Shown: positions 44,343 through 55,585 of the stretch, in pieces
How positions within the stretch are numbered: the stretch's first letter is position 1
Layout of the letters: the number at the start of each line of letters is the position of its first letter
Assembly: GCA_902728285.1 (NCBI GenBank)
Contig: CACVBU010000598.1
Location: 1,193,407-1,257,406 of the forward strand
Origin: Clytia hemisphaerica
Taxonomy: Eukaryota > Cnidaria > Hydrozoa > Leptothecata > Clytiidae
Reading direction: 5' to 3'
DNA: 64,000 nt
Notes under the pieces: model-generated
Seen by the model: only the letters and a program-made list of their open reading frames with translations
Database searches by the model: none
What the model was told of the DNA's origin: nothing
Position numbers and translations under genes: made by a program

Positions 44343-46239
44343 ATTGTGAGAGACGAGCCTCTAAAGACATTGATAAAGTCTACCACTACAAGGTCGGAAA
44401 GAATACAGGCCATTATGCGTGCATCCTACAAGAGATTTGTTAAAGATGCAGAAGAGGAGTTGGACATTTTTGGTCTGTCGTATAAACAGAGCCAATCTTA
44501 CACCTTACGCATCATTGAAGGCCTAACCTATAGAGAGAAAGTTGACCCTGATGATCTCACTAGTTTTGGTGGGAAACAGCGACTGCCCATCGTCTTCAAC
44601 AGACAAAACTATCTCGAGACGGTCCAGTATTGTGTTCTTCCCGAGCTGCTGATACACTTTCAAATGGAAAACTTCCATCTGACGTATCAGCAAGCTACAG
44701 AAAAACTTTATGGAAACCGCAGAATGACCACCCACCATGTGAATTTACTTTTATGCGTAAGGAGACTTCCACTATTTTTTGCTCAAGAATTTCAGATACA
44801 TATGAAATTGGCTTTTATTTTCCGAGACAGGTAATGCAACAAGAATTCAATGTGCACTAATATCTAGTAGAATCAGCATGAAAAACTAAATTATCCAGTA
44901 AGACCACATGAACCAGTTAAGTATATTTTTCTTAAAACGATTTGAATGATAACAATCCTAAGTGACAAGTGCGGGTATCTTTTACAGTAACGAAAAACGG
45001 ATGGGGCATCCTTCAATGGCATATTCATCCAATATGTAGAGCGGCAGATATCCTGTTGGAAAAACGAACAGATGCTCTAGTTTTCAAGACGAACAAAAAC
45101 TTTATCCCGATGAATGTTGTAAGAGTTCTTTAGTTACGAGATCCTTTTTCTTAACAAAAAAGTACTAAATATATCTTTCAGAACGAAGGCCAACCACCAT
45201 AAATCAGAACCCAGTGAAGTGTCTCTGTGAATGGCTTTGTAAAATCACAAGGTATAAGCTTGTGGATAAAGTTCAACTCCGTTATATACATGTACATGTA
45301 TATGTGTTTTCGATTTTAGAGGTTGCTAGAAGAGTAAATAGAGACGATAAAGTACCTGTTATAAATACTTAATTCTAATGACAAAGAATTCTCTATCTTC
45401 TTAGGCATTTTTGATTTAATTCGTAATATTTATTTCAATATTAAATCAGGATGGATTTACCTCTTGGGAAAATGATTTTGGCTTCACACTTGAACAGACG
45501 GAGAAATTAGACAATGTCAACGTTTATCATGCAAATACCCATCAAAGGATATTCCTCATTTCAAAACAAGGCGGTATGTTTTCATCAACCATTAAAAGAA
45601 AATTGAAAAGCTATTTTTTGGTCTATGATATTTTACGGGATGGTATTTTCATGGAAATTACGTCACTTTCCTATTCATACTATAATGATTTCAAAGTCAA
45701 GTCAATCCTCCTATAAGGTTTCCGGTGGGGAAAAAGGTAAAAATTCACAAACACAACGGTACAGGAGAACAAGCCATAATCGTCTAGTACGAGCTAGATT
45801 ATACTCCGAAGGGATTGCACTTTGGAAAAACAGGTGAGAGGTATGTGCAAGCCAATAAAGGGTACCCTTTTTCATACCTTACAAAAAATGAACGACTTCG
45901 AAGTCACGTCAATCCTCATACAAGGTTTCCTCACGAATAAATAACGGATACCCTTTTTTATTCAGTACATAATATTTTACATAACTTTCAGACTCCCTCC
46001 CACCACTTATTCAAACCTTTGAGTAATTATCAAGTTAGAAGTAAAAGATTAGACGAGTTCATAATTTTTGCAATTAAATTTCAGGTAAATTCGATGACCT
46101 ACGAACAGTTTTAGTTTCTATATTGGCGAAGCTGGAAGAATCGAAATGCCGTTCAGTTACTGTAGGATTCACCGACTATCTGCCAAATTTAAACAAAACT
46201 GAAGCACGCACTATGTTAAAAACAATTTTGCAATTATAA
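44343..46239 (+). CDS. Multi-exon gene of unknown function between inverted arrays
   Basis: Four open segments lie in order. Segment 1 (44343-44829) starts in the last array unit without an ATG and has a good donor at 44830 (GACAG then GTAATG); an in-frame 39-nt intron (44757-44795) inside it is also possible. Exon 2 (44988-45118) follows TCTTTTACAG and ends at GTT/GTAAGA; exon 3 (45450-45573) follows TTAAATCAG and ends GGCG/GTATGT; exon 4 (46085-46239) follows AATTTCAG and ends in TAA. Exons 2-3 join in phase 0 and 3-4 in phase 1, each open throughout. Segment 1 to exon 2 is off by one base, so that junction is wrong, frameshifted or has a missed exon. Segments read SERIQAIMRASYKRF, RLPIVFNRQNYLETV, NGWGILQWHIHPICRAADIL, SWENDFGFTLEQTEKL and FDDLRTVLVSILAKLEESK. 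I recognise no family with confidence. Confidence 0.6.
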
Positions 46240-46346
46240 AAACAAAAGTATCTAAAATTAATTCGATTTAGCTGCCCAGAGGAGCACTTGGGTTCATTGA
46301 GATTCATGAAAAACCTCTTCAAGGATTGAATTACTAAACTTGAAAA

Positions 46347-46352
46347 AATAAA
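46347..46352 (+). terminator. Poly(A) signal of the array-enclosed gene
   Basis: AATAAA lies 108 bases after the TAA of exon 4 and before the right array begins, which fits a complete 3' end inside the unique centre. Confidence 0.5.
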
Positions 46353-46416
46353 CATGAAAAAAAACAAGCCTCTTTTCTTTTCTATTTTTCTTTACATTGT
46401 TCAATTCCATCCCATT

Positions 46417-49400
46417 TTATCAATAAATTTTGTCCACAATTAATCATTGACATGTCCGGTCATAAGATCAGGTGTTTAGAAATTGATCCAAATTCAACGA
46501 GGGAACTGAGAACTAGCCAAACTTTGCAATTTTCGTGTTTTGAATCCTAAATAGGGGAATTTCCCTAATTAGCATCGAGGCCACGCCCTTGTTGTCAATA
46601 AATTTTGTCCACAATTAATCATTGACATTTCCGGTCATAAGATCAGGTGTTTAGAAATTGATCCAAGTACAACGAAGGGACTGAGAACTAGCCAAACTTT
46701 GCCAAACTTTGCAATTTTCGTGTTTTGAGTCCAAAATAAGGGAATTTCCCTAATTAGCATCGAGGCCACGCCCTTTTTATCAATAAATTTTGTCCACAAT
46801 TAATCATTGACATGTCCGGTCATAAGATCAGGTGTTTAGAAATTGATCTAAATTCAACGAGGGAACTGAGAACTAGCCAAACTTTGCAATTTTCGTGTTT
46901 TGAATCCTAAATAGGGGAATTTCCCTAATTAGCATCGAGGCCACGCCCTTGTTGTCAATAAATTTTGTCCACAATTAATCATTGACATGTCCGGTCATAA
47001 GATCAGGTGTTTAGAAATTGATCCAAATTCAACGAGGGAACTGAGAACTAGCCAAACCTTGCAATTTTCGTGTTTTGAATCCTAAATAGGGGAATTTCCC
47101 TAATTAGCATCGAGGCCACGCCCTTGTTGTCAATAAATTTTGTCCACAATTAATCATTGACATTTCCGGTCATAAGATCAGGTGTTTAGAAATTGATCCA
47201 AGTACAACGAAGGGACTGATAACTAGCCAAACTTTGCCAAACTTTGCAATTTTCGTGTTTTGAGTCCAAAATAAGGGAATTTCCCTAATTAGCATCGAGG
47301 CCACGCCCTTTTTATCAATAAATTTTGTCCACAATTAATCATTGACATGTCCGGTCATAAGATCAGGTGTTTAGAAATTGATCCAAATTCAACGAGGGAA
47401 CTGAGAACTAGCCAAACTTTGCAATTTTCGTGTTTTGAATCCTAAATAGGGGAATTTCCCTAATTAGCATCGAGGCCACGCCCTTGTTGTCAATAAATTT
47501 TGTCCTCAATTAATCATTGACATGTCTGGTCATAAGATCAGGTGTTTAGAAATTGATCCAAATACAACGAAGGGACTGAGAACTAGCCAAACTTTGCCAA
47601 ACTTTGCAATTTTCGTGTTTTGAATCCTAAATAGGGGAATTTCCCTAATTAGCATCGAGGCCACGCCCTTGTTGTCAATAAATTTTGTCCACGATTAATC
47701 ATTGACATTTCTGGTCATAAGATCAGGTGTTTAGAAATTGATCCAAGTACAACGAAGGGACTGAGAACTAGCCAAACTTTGCCAAACTTTGCAATTTTCG
47801 TGTTTTGAGTCCAAAATAAGGGAATTTCCCTAATTAGCATCGAGGCCACGCCTTTTTTATCAATAAATTTTGTCCACAATTAATCATTGACATGTCCGGT
47901 CATAAGATCAGGTGTTTAGAAATTGATCCAAATTCAACGAGGGAACTAAGAACTAGCCAAACTTTGCAATTTTCGTGTTTTGAATCCTAAATAGGGGAAT
48001 TTCCCTAATTAGCATCGAGGCCACGCCCTTGTTGTCAATAAATTTTGTCCTCAATTAATCATTGACATGTCTGGTCATAAGATCAGGTGTTTAGAAATTG
48101 ATCCAAGTACAACGAAGGGACTGAGAACTAGCCAAACTTTGCCAAACTTTGCAATTTTCTTGTTTTGAATCCTAAATAGGGGAATTTCCCTAATTAGCAT
48201 CGAGGCCACGCCCTTGTTGTCAATAAATTTTGTCCACGATTAATCATTGACATTTCTAGTCATAAGATCAGGTGTTTAGAAATTGATCCAAGTACAACGA
48301 AGGGACTGAGAACTAGCCAAACTTTGCCAAACTTTGCAATTTTCGTGTTTTGAGTCCAAAATAAGGGAATTTCCCTATTAGCATTGAGGCCACGCCCTTT
48401 TTATCAAAAAATTTTGTCCACAATTAATCCTTGACATGTCCGGTCATAAGATCAGGTGTTTAGAAATTGATCCAAATTCAACGAGGGAACTGAGAACTAG
48501 CCAAACTTTGCAATTTTCGTGTTTTGAATCCTAAATAGGGGAATTTCCCTAATTAGCATCGAGGCCACGCTCTTGTTGTCAATAAATTTTGTCCACAGTT
48601 AATCATTGACATGTCCGGTCATAAGATCAGGTGTTTAGAAATTGATCCAAATTCAACGAGGGAACTGAGAACTAGCCAAACTTTGCAATTTTCGTGTTTT
48701 GAATCCTAAATAGGGGAATTTCCCTAATTAGCATCGAGGCCACGCCCTTGTTGTCAATAAATTTTGTCCACAATTAATCATTGACATGTCCGGTCATAAG
48801 ATCAGGTGTTTACAAATTGATCCAAATACAATGAAGGGACTGAGAACTAGCCAAATTTTGCCAAACTTTGCAATTTTCGTGTTTTGAATCCTAAATAGGG
48901 GAATTTCCCTAATTAACATCGAGGCTACGCCCTTGTTGTCAATGAATTTTGTCCACGATTAATCATTGACATTTCCGGTCATAAGATCGGGTGTTTAGAA
49001 TATGATCCAAGTACAACGAAGGGACTGAGAACTAGCCAAATTTTGCCAAACTTTGCAATTTTCGTGTTTTGAGTCCAAAATAAGGGAATTTCCCTAATTA
49101 GCATCGAGGCCACGCCCTTTTTATCAATAAATTTTGTCCACAATTAATCCTTGACATGTCCGGTCATAAGATCAGGTGTTTAGAAATTGATCCAAATTCA
49201 ACGAGGGAACTGAGAACTAGCCAAACTTTGCAATTTTCGTGTTTTGAATCCTAAATAGGGGAATTTCCCTAATTAGCATCGAGGCCACGCCCTTGTTGTC
49301 AATAAATTTTGTCCACGATTAATCATTGACATTTCCGGTCATAAGATCAGGTGTTTAGAAATTGATCCAAGTACAACGAAGGGACTTAGAACTAGCCAAA

Positions 49401-50373
49401 CTTTGCCAAACTTTGCAATTTTCGTGTTTGAATCCTAAATAGGGGAATTTCCCTAATTAGCATCGAGGCCACGCCCTTGTTGTCAATAAATTTTGTCCAC
49501 GATTAATCATTGACATTTCCGGTCATAAGATCAGGTGTTTAGAATTTGATCCAAGTACAACGAAGGGACTGAGAACTAGCCAAATTTTGCCAAACTTTGC
49601 AATTTTCGTGTTTTGAGTCCAAAATAAGGGAATTTCCCTAATTAGCATCGAGGCCACGCCCTTTTTATCAATAAATTGTGTCCACAATTAATCCTTGACA
49701 TGTCCGGTCATAAGATCAGGTGTTTAGAAATTGATCCAAATTCAACGAGGGAACTGAGAACTAGCCAAACTTTGCAATTTTCGTGTTTTGAATCCTAAAT
49801 AGGGGAATTTCCCTAATTAGCATCGAGGCCACGCCCTTGTTGTCAATAAATTTTGTCCACGATTAATCATTGACATTTCCGGTCATAAGATCAGGTGTTT
49901 AGAAATTGATCCAAGTACAACGAAGGGACTGAGAACTAGCCAAACTTTGCCAAACTTTGCAATTTTCGTGTTTTGAGTCCAAAATAAGGGAATTTCCCTA
50001 ATTAGCATCGAGGCCACGCCCTTTTTATCAATAAATTTTGTCCACAATTAATCATTGAATGTCCGGTCATAAGATCAGGTGTTTAGAAATTGATCCAAAT
50101 TCAACGAGGGAACTGAGAACTAGCCAAACTTTGCAATTTTCGTGTTTTGAGTCCAAAATAAGGGAATTTCCCTAATTAGCATCGAGGCCACGCCCTTTTT
50201 ATCAATAAATTTTGTCCACAATTAATCCTTGACATGTCCGGTCATAAGATCAGGTGTTTAGAAATTGATCCAAATACAACGAAGGGACTGAGAACTAGCC
50301 AAAGTATGCAATGGGCTGGAAATTTGAATCCTAAAAAGGGGAATTTCCCTAATTAGCGTCAAGGCCACGCCCA
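46417..50373 (-). repeat. Right tandem array, ~22 units of 176-186 bp, inverted
   Basis: The same unit as in the left array on the opposite strand (TTTTGTCCACAATTAATCAT, CCGGTCATAAGATCAGGTGT, GGGGAATTTCCCTAATTAGC, ATCGAGGCCACGCCC). Both unit types occur, often alternating, and some mixed units combine features (for example near 47600 and 48150: the extra 10 bp with the type-2 CCTAAATAGGGG). Confidence 0.95.
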
Positions 50374-50541
50374 TTTTTATATCAATTTTTGTCAAGAACT
50401 GCTCTATGTTATGTAATCTTTCAAGATCTTTTGGTTTGAAGTCAATATCTTTTTTCAATTTTCTTTTACAAAGCTTTTTACGAATCCTGAATCCGAATCC
50501 GAATCCTTGAATCCCAATCCTACAATCCAGCGAATCTACCA
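50374..50541 (-). repeat. Outer terminal inverted segment, right
   Basis: Complement of 41353-41518, ending TACAATCCAGCGAATCTACC at 50541. Beyond it the sequence (ACAATTTTTATTC) no longer matches the left flank. Confidence 0.85.
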
Positions 50542-51354
50542 CAATTTTTATTCATGCAAGAAATTTCACCATTTTCTTATATTTTATATTATTTAATAAA
50601 TTGGAATTCTTAAATTAACAAAATTATATAAAAAGTTTATCCTCAACATAATTCCAATAAATTTCACAGGATCGAAATTATCTGACAGAATTTCATCCTA
50701 AGAACTTTTTCAAACTCCTGAAAATCACTTCAGTCACGTGACTAAAACCTCTCGCCGCGATTTAGTGGAAGCGCGATTTCAATGTTGAGACGGGGTTTTG
50801 TTTTTTTTAGAAAATGTATACATCATATTTGAATTGAAATTTCGCAAGGTCTCCTTCTAGCCTTTAAAAAAAACAATAACTGTATTCAGAGCCTTGATAA
50901 TTGACTTAGTTTCTCCCGAGTGTGCTAAATTCATAATTTTCTTCAGTAAAATTCTACAGAGCTTTGAAAACCCTTTTTTGTCACAACTTTTTTCCAGTCA
51001 CGTTTAATAAAAAGGCACACCCTGTTTATTATAGAACAGAAAATAAGGTTTCCAAAAACTATAAACACTTTGTATTTAGTGTATTGCTAACCTTGCGAAA
51101 AATCACTTTTGTGATTATCAAATTTCCAACGTTAGAACATATCGCTATTTTCAACTGGAACATGCCTTTATAACAGATATTGCCCTACTACTTTCAAAAA
51201 CTGACTCAAACCTGTTTCTTATTCGTAACAAACCGTATTTCGCATAGTTTAGCATGTTAAGCAATAATTCCGACATAGTAGAAATAAGCAAAAAAAATGA
51301 TGGAATTTTAGCTCCAAATACAATATATACTAATATGCTGCTGATATAGTCTGA
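50542..51354. other. No gene seen
   Basis: A+T-rich. It includes the probable 3' UTR side of the gene at 51355-51948 (minus). No repeat shared with the rest of the window was noticed. Confidence 0.3.
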
Positions 51355-51948
51355 TTATAGTCTTCTAAGTATTGATGACATTATAATTAGTAAATAGTAA
51401 TAAAATGAATGTTTTACACTCTTTGTATTCTTGCCATGACTTTTTGTTGAAAGGAAATTTTGCCGGTTCGACTCTTTTTTGGAATACAACCCATCCTTTG
51501 TCATGATATTTTCGACATCGTATCTACCTTTATAACAACAAAAATATTTCGGGAGCAGCTTAGAAATGATTATACCTACCTGGGATGAAGATGGGGAAAA
51601 CAGCTTCAATTCTATCCTCCAGCAGACCTTTGTTGACAACTTCGTCACAAGAGGAGAAAGAATAATCACAGTCTTCCAGTATGCCATCAGACATTTTGTA
51701 TGGTATACCTTCTCTTGCGCCGCCCTTGTGGAACCAATCACTGCAATTAGTCATTTTGTGCATTTTCGAATAATATTGCACTCTCGGGATCAGCTCCAAT
51801 TTCTCCCCTTCCGCTTTTAAGACTTGATAAGTTTTACTGTAAAAACAGCATTCGTAGATATCACGACTCGGCTGCCATATTTGATCGTACGGTTTACACG
51901 ACTCGTTAGCTCTACACATTTCCTGACAACATGTATCGTAATCCACTT
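51355..51948 (-). CDS. Cysteine-rich extracellular-type protein, last two exons
   Basis: The upstream exon (51580-51948) follows an acceptor ending CCATTTAG and is open for 122 codons with many cysteines, including DYDTCCQEMCRANESCKPYD, YECCFYSK and DCDYSFSSCDEV. The spacing recalls PAN/apple or similar disulphide modules but I cannot assign one firmly. It ends CCCAG/GTAGGT, an excellent donor. A 52-nt intron (51528-51579) ends TTGTTGTTATAAAG, and the final exon (51355-51527) continues in phase 1 with RYDVENIMTKDG and a basic, then hydrophobic, end (YYYLLIIMSSILRRL) before TAA. The hydrophobic tail could be a C-terminal anchor or a GPI-type signal; this is inference. Earlier exons, with any signal peptide, were not found. 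Confidence 0.65.
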
Positions 51949-52814
51949 CTAAATGGTATTACTTAGATTAACATTCAACGAATAGTTCAATAAATGATTA
52001 GGGAAAGTGTGGCCACGCGCTTGGCATAAATGATAAATGATTTCCAAATATTTTTCAAACTTTGTTTAAGGAAATGTGTCATTTTCCGATTCAATAAACT
52101 ATTGGCTAAGACTGTAAACAATTTTATATGATGATTATTCAATTTTAAATATTAAAAATATTAAATAAATTAATGCTAAAATGACAAGAACAATATTATC
52201 AAAAATTGTATCTGACAGGGCCGACTTTTGGCGGCTGTGTCTTAAGAAGAATTTTATTTTTTGCATGTTGCAGAGTCCATCTCTCCCTACCGCTAGAGTC
52301 TACTTCTAAATGAACTTTGTTTTTCGATGATTTTGATGGTATTAAGTTCAGTGACTACAGGATTTCACCATATTGGAATTTTTTCACTTTTGTTTTCAAA
52401 ATTCATATAAAAATATTCTAAATCCGCAAAAAAATTATGAAACTATGATAAAGACATGAAAAATATCTCCAAAATTTAAAAAATCAGTCTATACTGGTCA
52501 TGTTTTTCTGTGATCTGAAATTGGAGTTTACACTCCCTCATCAGACAAGTTGTCTAACCGGTTTTTTGCATTCTTCTTTTTATAAATGATCATTAAACAT
52601 TAATATTTCTAAAATGATTGAACCTAAAGTTTTACAAGATCTATAGTTAAAATGGTAACATTTAACATTTCGTAGGGTAAGGTACATCAAATTTTACGTG
52701 GATTACAATTTTTGCAATTTTCACGAATTTTGGTACTTTTTGCGAAATGTAGTCCTCGTGAAACTTTTAAAACATTGATTTACACCAAAACTCCGAGAAA
52801 AATAAAATAAAATA
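51949..52814. other. No gene seen; probable intron or upstream sequence
   Basis: It lies upstream (minus strand) of the cysteine-rich exons. A+T-rich with no open frame of note; the part next to 51949 must be intron. Confidence 0.3.
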
Positions 52815-53179
52815 CCTTAAAGGAATAAATTTTGGCGGAAAGAAAATTTGGCATATTTGGCGGATTTGGCCAGAATCCGCCAAATTAAGTTCCCGCCAAA
52901 ATTTCTTTTTTCCGCCATCCGCCAAATTAAATAATCGCAAAATTAAGCATTTTGAAAAAACTGATCTCTTTTAAGGTGTTTTCGCATTTTTTTGCTGTTC
53001 TCACGCCATTTTAAGGATAAATTTTCCAGCAAACGCCAAATTAAGTTTTTTCGTCCATCCACCAAATTAAATTCCCTCTAAAAAACTTTTTCGTCCATCC
53101 GCCAAATTAAATTCCCTCTAAAAAAACTTTTTCGGCCATTCGCCAAATTAAATTCCCTCTAAAATTTCTTCCTTTAAGG
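52815..53179. mobile_element. 365-bp MITE with TTTGGCGG motifs and 46-bp tandem units
   Basis: The ends CCTTAAAGGAA and TTCCTTTAAGG are flanked by TA (52813-52814, 53180-53181), with AAATTTT continuing the inverted match after one mismatch. Inside, TTTGGCGGATTTGG and its complement CCGCCAAATT form a hairpin near 52840-52890, and three units with CTTTTTCGTCCATCCGCCAA and ATTAAATTCCCTCT lie at 53045-53165. A related fragment is at 3112-3172. Confidence 0.75.
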
Positions 53180-53181
53180 TA

Positions 53182-55585
53182 GGTGAAAAATTAGCCAATT
53201 AAGGTCAATGCTGGCTCCCGTTCATCTAACGTTATATGGAAGTTGTGAACGTTAGATAAACGTTGTTTGTCAGCTGGGCTGTTTAGTCTATTTCTCGAAA
53301 CATCATAAAGGAGCCGATATATATTTGATTCTGACCACTTGAAGTAGGCCGCATCGGTTGTTTGGCGTTGGTATACAACATCCAATTTGAATTACTACAC
53401 CAGCCTTTTTTTTCATCCACCCTGCCGTCCCTTGGTCGTCAAACATAGTTTTCGACATGCATTTACCTGTAAAACAAATCACATTTTAAACTAAATTCAG
53501 ATAATCCTCTTTTATAAAATCTGAAAAATTGGCCATCCGGCAAAATAAGCCCAACCTCGTTCCCTGTGTATTATTGGCTTCTTGACGCTTATATTGATGA
53601 CGTCAGATAATATCCTGGCGTTGTCTGTTTTTCGAATGCAAAACAATTTTTTTTTTTTTTTTTTTTACAAATAGGAGAAATATTCTTTAATAGTAATCAA
53701 ATATTAAATTAAAACGTTACAATATATAAATTGCTTAAAATACGTAGAGCTAGGAAATTCAAAGTTAAATAAAGAAAAAAAATTGAAATCACGACACAAA
53801 CAAAACTGAAAACTGAATAATAATATAACAATAAAATAAATAATAAATGAATAATGCAAAACAATTACGTAATTCCAAAACGATAAACTTTGTAACGTCA
53901 GAATTTTTATTTCGTATTATTTTGAAGTTTATTCTACACCAGGGTATTCTCCAGCGTCAATTAGTAACGCACTTAAGGAAAGCCTGGGATACACGGGAGA
54001 CGAGGTTGATTAATCTCCAGTGAAATTTGATAAGACAAAAGAATTATAATCCGTAAAACGGTCTCTTTTCGTACATTTAATACTATAGTTCACCCATTTT
54101 AGTGGCTCCAAAATCCCCCTCTGCCAAACTAAGCTTTCATCAATTTCTTCATTTTACACGTAAATGATAGATACAGGGGTGTTAGTGAGTGACCGAAAAG
54201 TGGGCCACACAAGAAAGAAAACCTAAAAAAACAGACGTCTATCAACCCCGTTAAACTCGGACTCAGTCCTTTTTACGCTGCTTTTGATTCAGGGTTGAGA
54301 ACTAAATTCCAATACCTTTTCAGGAAAAATATCCTTGGGGGAAAGTGACGAAAATTTCAACCAAAGGGCCGTCCACATAGTACATACGCACTAAGGGGGA
54401 GGGGGTCTTCTCAAAATCGTATGCTTGCGTACTGGGGGAGGGGAGGCCCCCAATAGCATACTGCAGTGATTCTTAAAATAGACATCAAAGTTATTGTTTA
54501 TCCGAATTTTAATCGCATCATCCTTTGTATCAATTGCTTTTGCAAGTCAATTACACTTATAGTCTGGCTGATTTATGAAATAAAAGAGGTCAACCTTGAA
54601 AAACTTTCCGCACTAGGTTTCTTGGTACCGTTAGAAGCGCAATTTTATGTAGATTAACATACTCAGAGCCTCACCATGAGGCCATTGGGCAAAAAAATTT
54701 ATGAAATCAAACCTGAGGGGTACTTTTTTGCCCAAAATGCCTGGAATTTGAATTTTCGTAACAAAGCTGACCTATACGTCATGAACTTTTAAGGCCTAAC
54801 AAACTTCTTTAATTAAATCTTAATTAGAATTTATGAATTGTATTAAAATAAGAACTTCTTAAAAATATTAAAAATCGGGTTTTTCGGGAATAATGGGCCA
54901 TAAAAATAGGAAAATCGGGGAAACTGCTCCGAAAACCTCAATAGATATTGAAAATATGACAAACTAACGCTTATTAATAACATGACAGGTTGACAAATCG
55001 AGCTCTAAACTTCTGAAACCTTCTGAAAGCCAAAATAATGGTAAGGATCTAGTTCTTCAGGAAAATCGGATTTTTAAAATCCAAAATCGGGAAAATGTTA
55101 CAAAACTTAACTTCTCTTTTAGAAATTCACATAAGTATTTCAGAAAGTGCTAGATATAAAATGGTCACAACTTTTGAACTCCTTTTAAGTAAAGTAACGT
55201 TAAAAAGTTATGAAATAGGTTTTCGGCGAAAACGGGCTCACATAATCGGGGAATGGGGCACACAGAATCGGGAAATTGAGAAATAAAAGATATTGTTAAA
55301 TTATGCTTTAATAATTCATGAGATTTCTCAATGTTTAAGTTTGTGAACTTTGCTCTTTGAAGGCCAGGGATTGAAAATGCTTTGAAAATCGAAATAAACA
55401 TTAGAAATGAAATAGCTTGTGGAGTATAAAAATCGGGGAAACTTTTCAAGAAGCCTAAATGTAGTAAAATAAAAACTATATAATACTAAGTTTTGATATC
55501 ACAAAATCTATTAGAAAGTCTAAACAAGTGTTTCCAGAATGTCAAAGATATTCCTCTCACTCGTCAAAGGCTCGTCAGTTTCATT
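53182..55585. other. Spacer: poly-T run and GGGGGAGGGG repeat fragment
   Basis: No gene is called. There is an 18-base T run near 53649-53666 followed by A+T-rich sequence. At 54363-54465 is GGGCCGTCCACATAGTACAT then GCACTAAGGGGGAGGGGGTC and a second CGTACTGGGGGAGGGG; this kind of sequence is typical of dispersed repeats in invertebrate genomes. Between 54660 and 55480 several AATCGGG phrases recur without clear period. Confidence 0.4.

Larger units (their letters stand above)
41353..50541. mobile_element. 9.2-kb inverted-array element enclosing a spliced gene
   Basis: Both ends start from the same sequence, GGTAGATTCGCTGGATTGTA onward, inverted with respect to each other and nearly identical for about 200 bp (41353-41550 and 50345-50541). 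Each end runs into a tandem array of the same 176-186-bp unit in opposite orientation (41519-44340 and 46417-50373). The ~2-kb centre is unique and holds a plus-strand gene with introns. Foldback-type transposons have long terminal inverted repeats made of tandem units, so this is the nearest known architecture; a gene in the middle with no recognised transposase is unusual. I could not see a target-site duplication (left flank ATTCATA, right flank ACAATTT). An alternative is segmental inversion of a satellite around a host gene. Confidence 0.7.

Noticed and set aside
41519..50373. CRISPR-like regular repeats
   Set aside because: Units are 176-186 bp and continuous, with no short repeat separated by unique spacers, and the genome is eukaryotic; this is satellite-type DNA.
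53191..53470. Possible upstream exon of the cysteine-rich gene (minus strand, acceptor near 53468)
   Set aside because: A pyrimidine-rich acceptor and short cysteine-containing frames are present, but no frame gives a good donor with the right phase for the exon at 51948, and none matches a domain.
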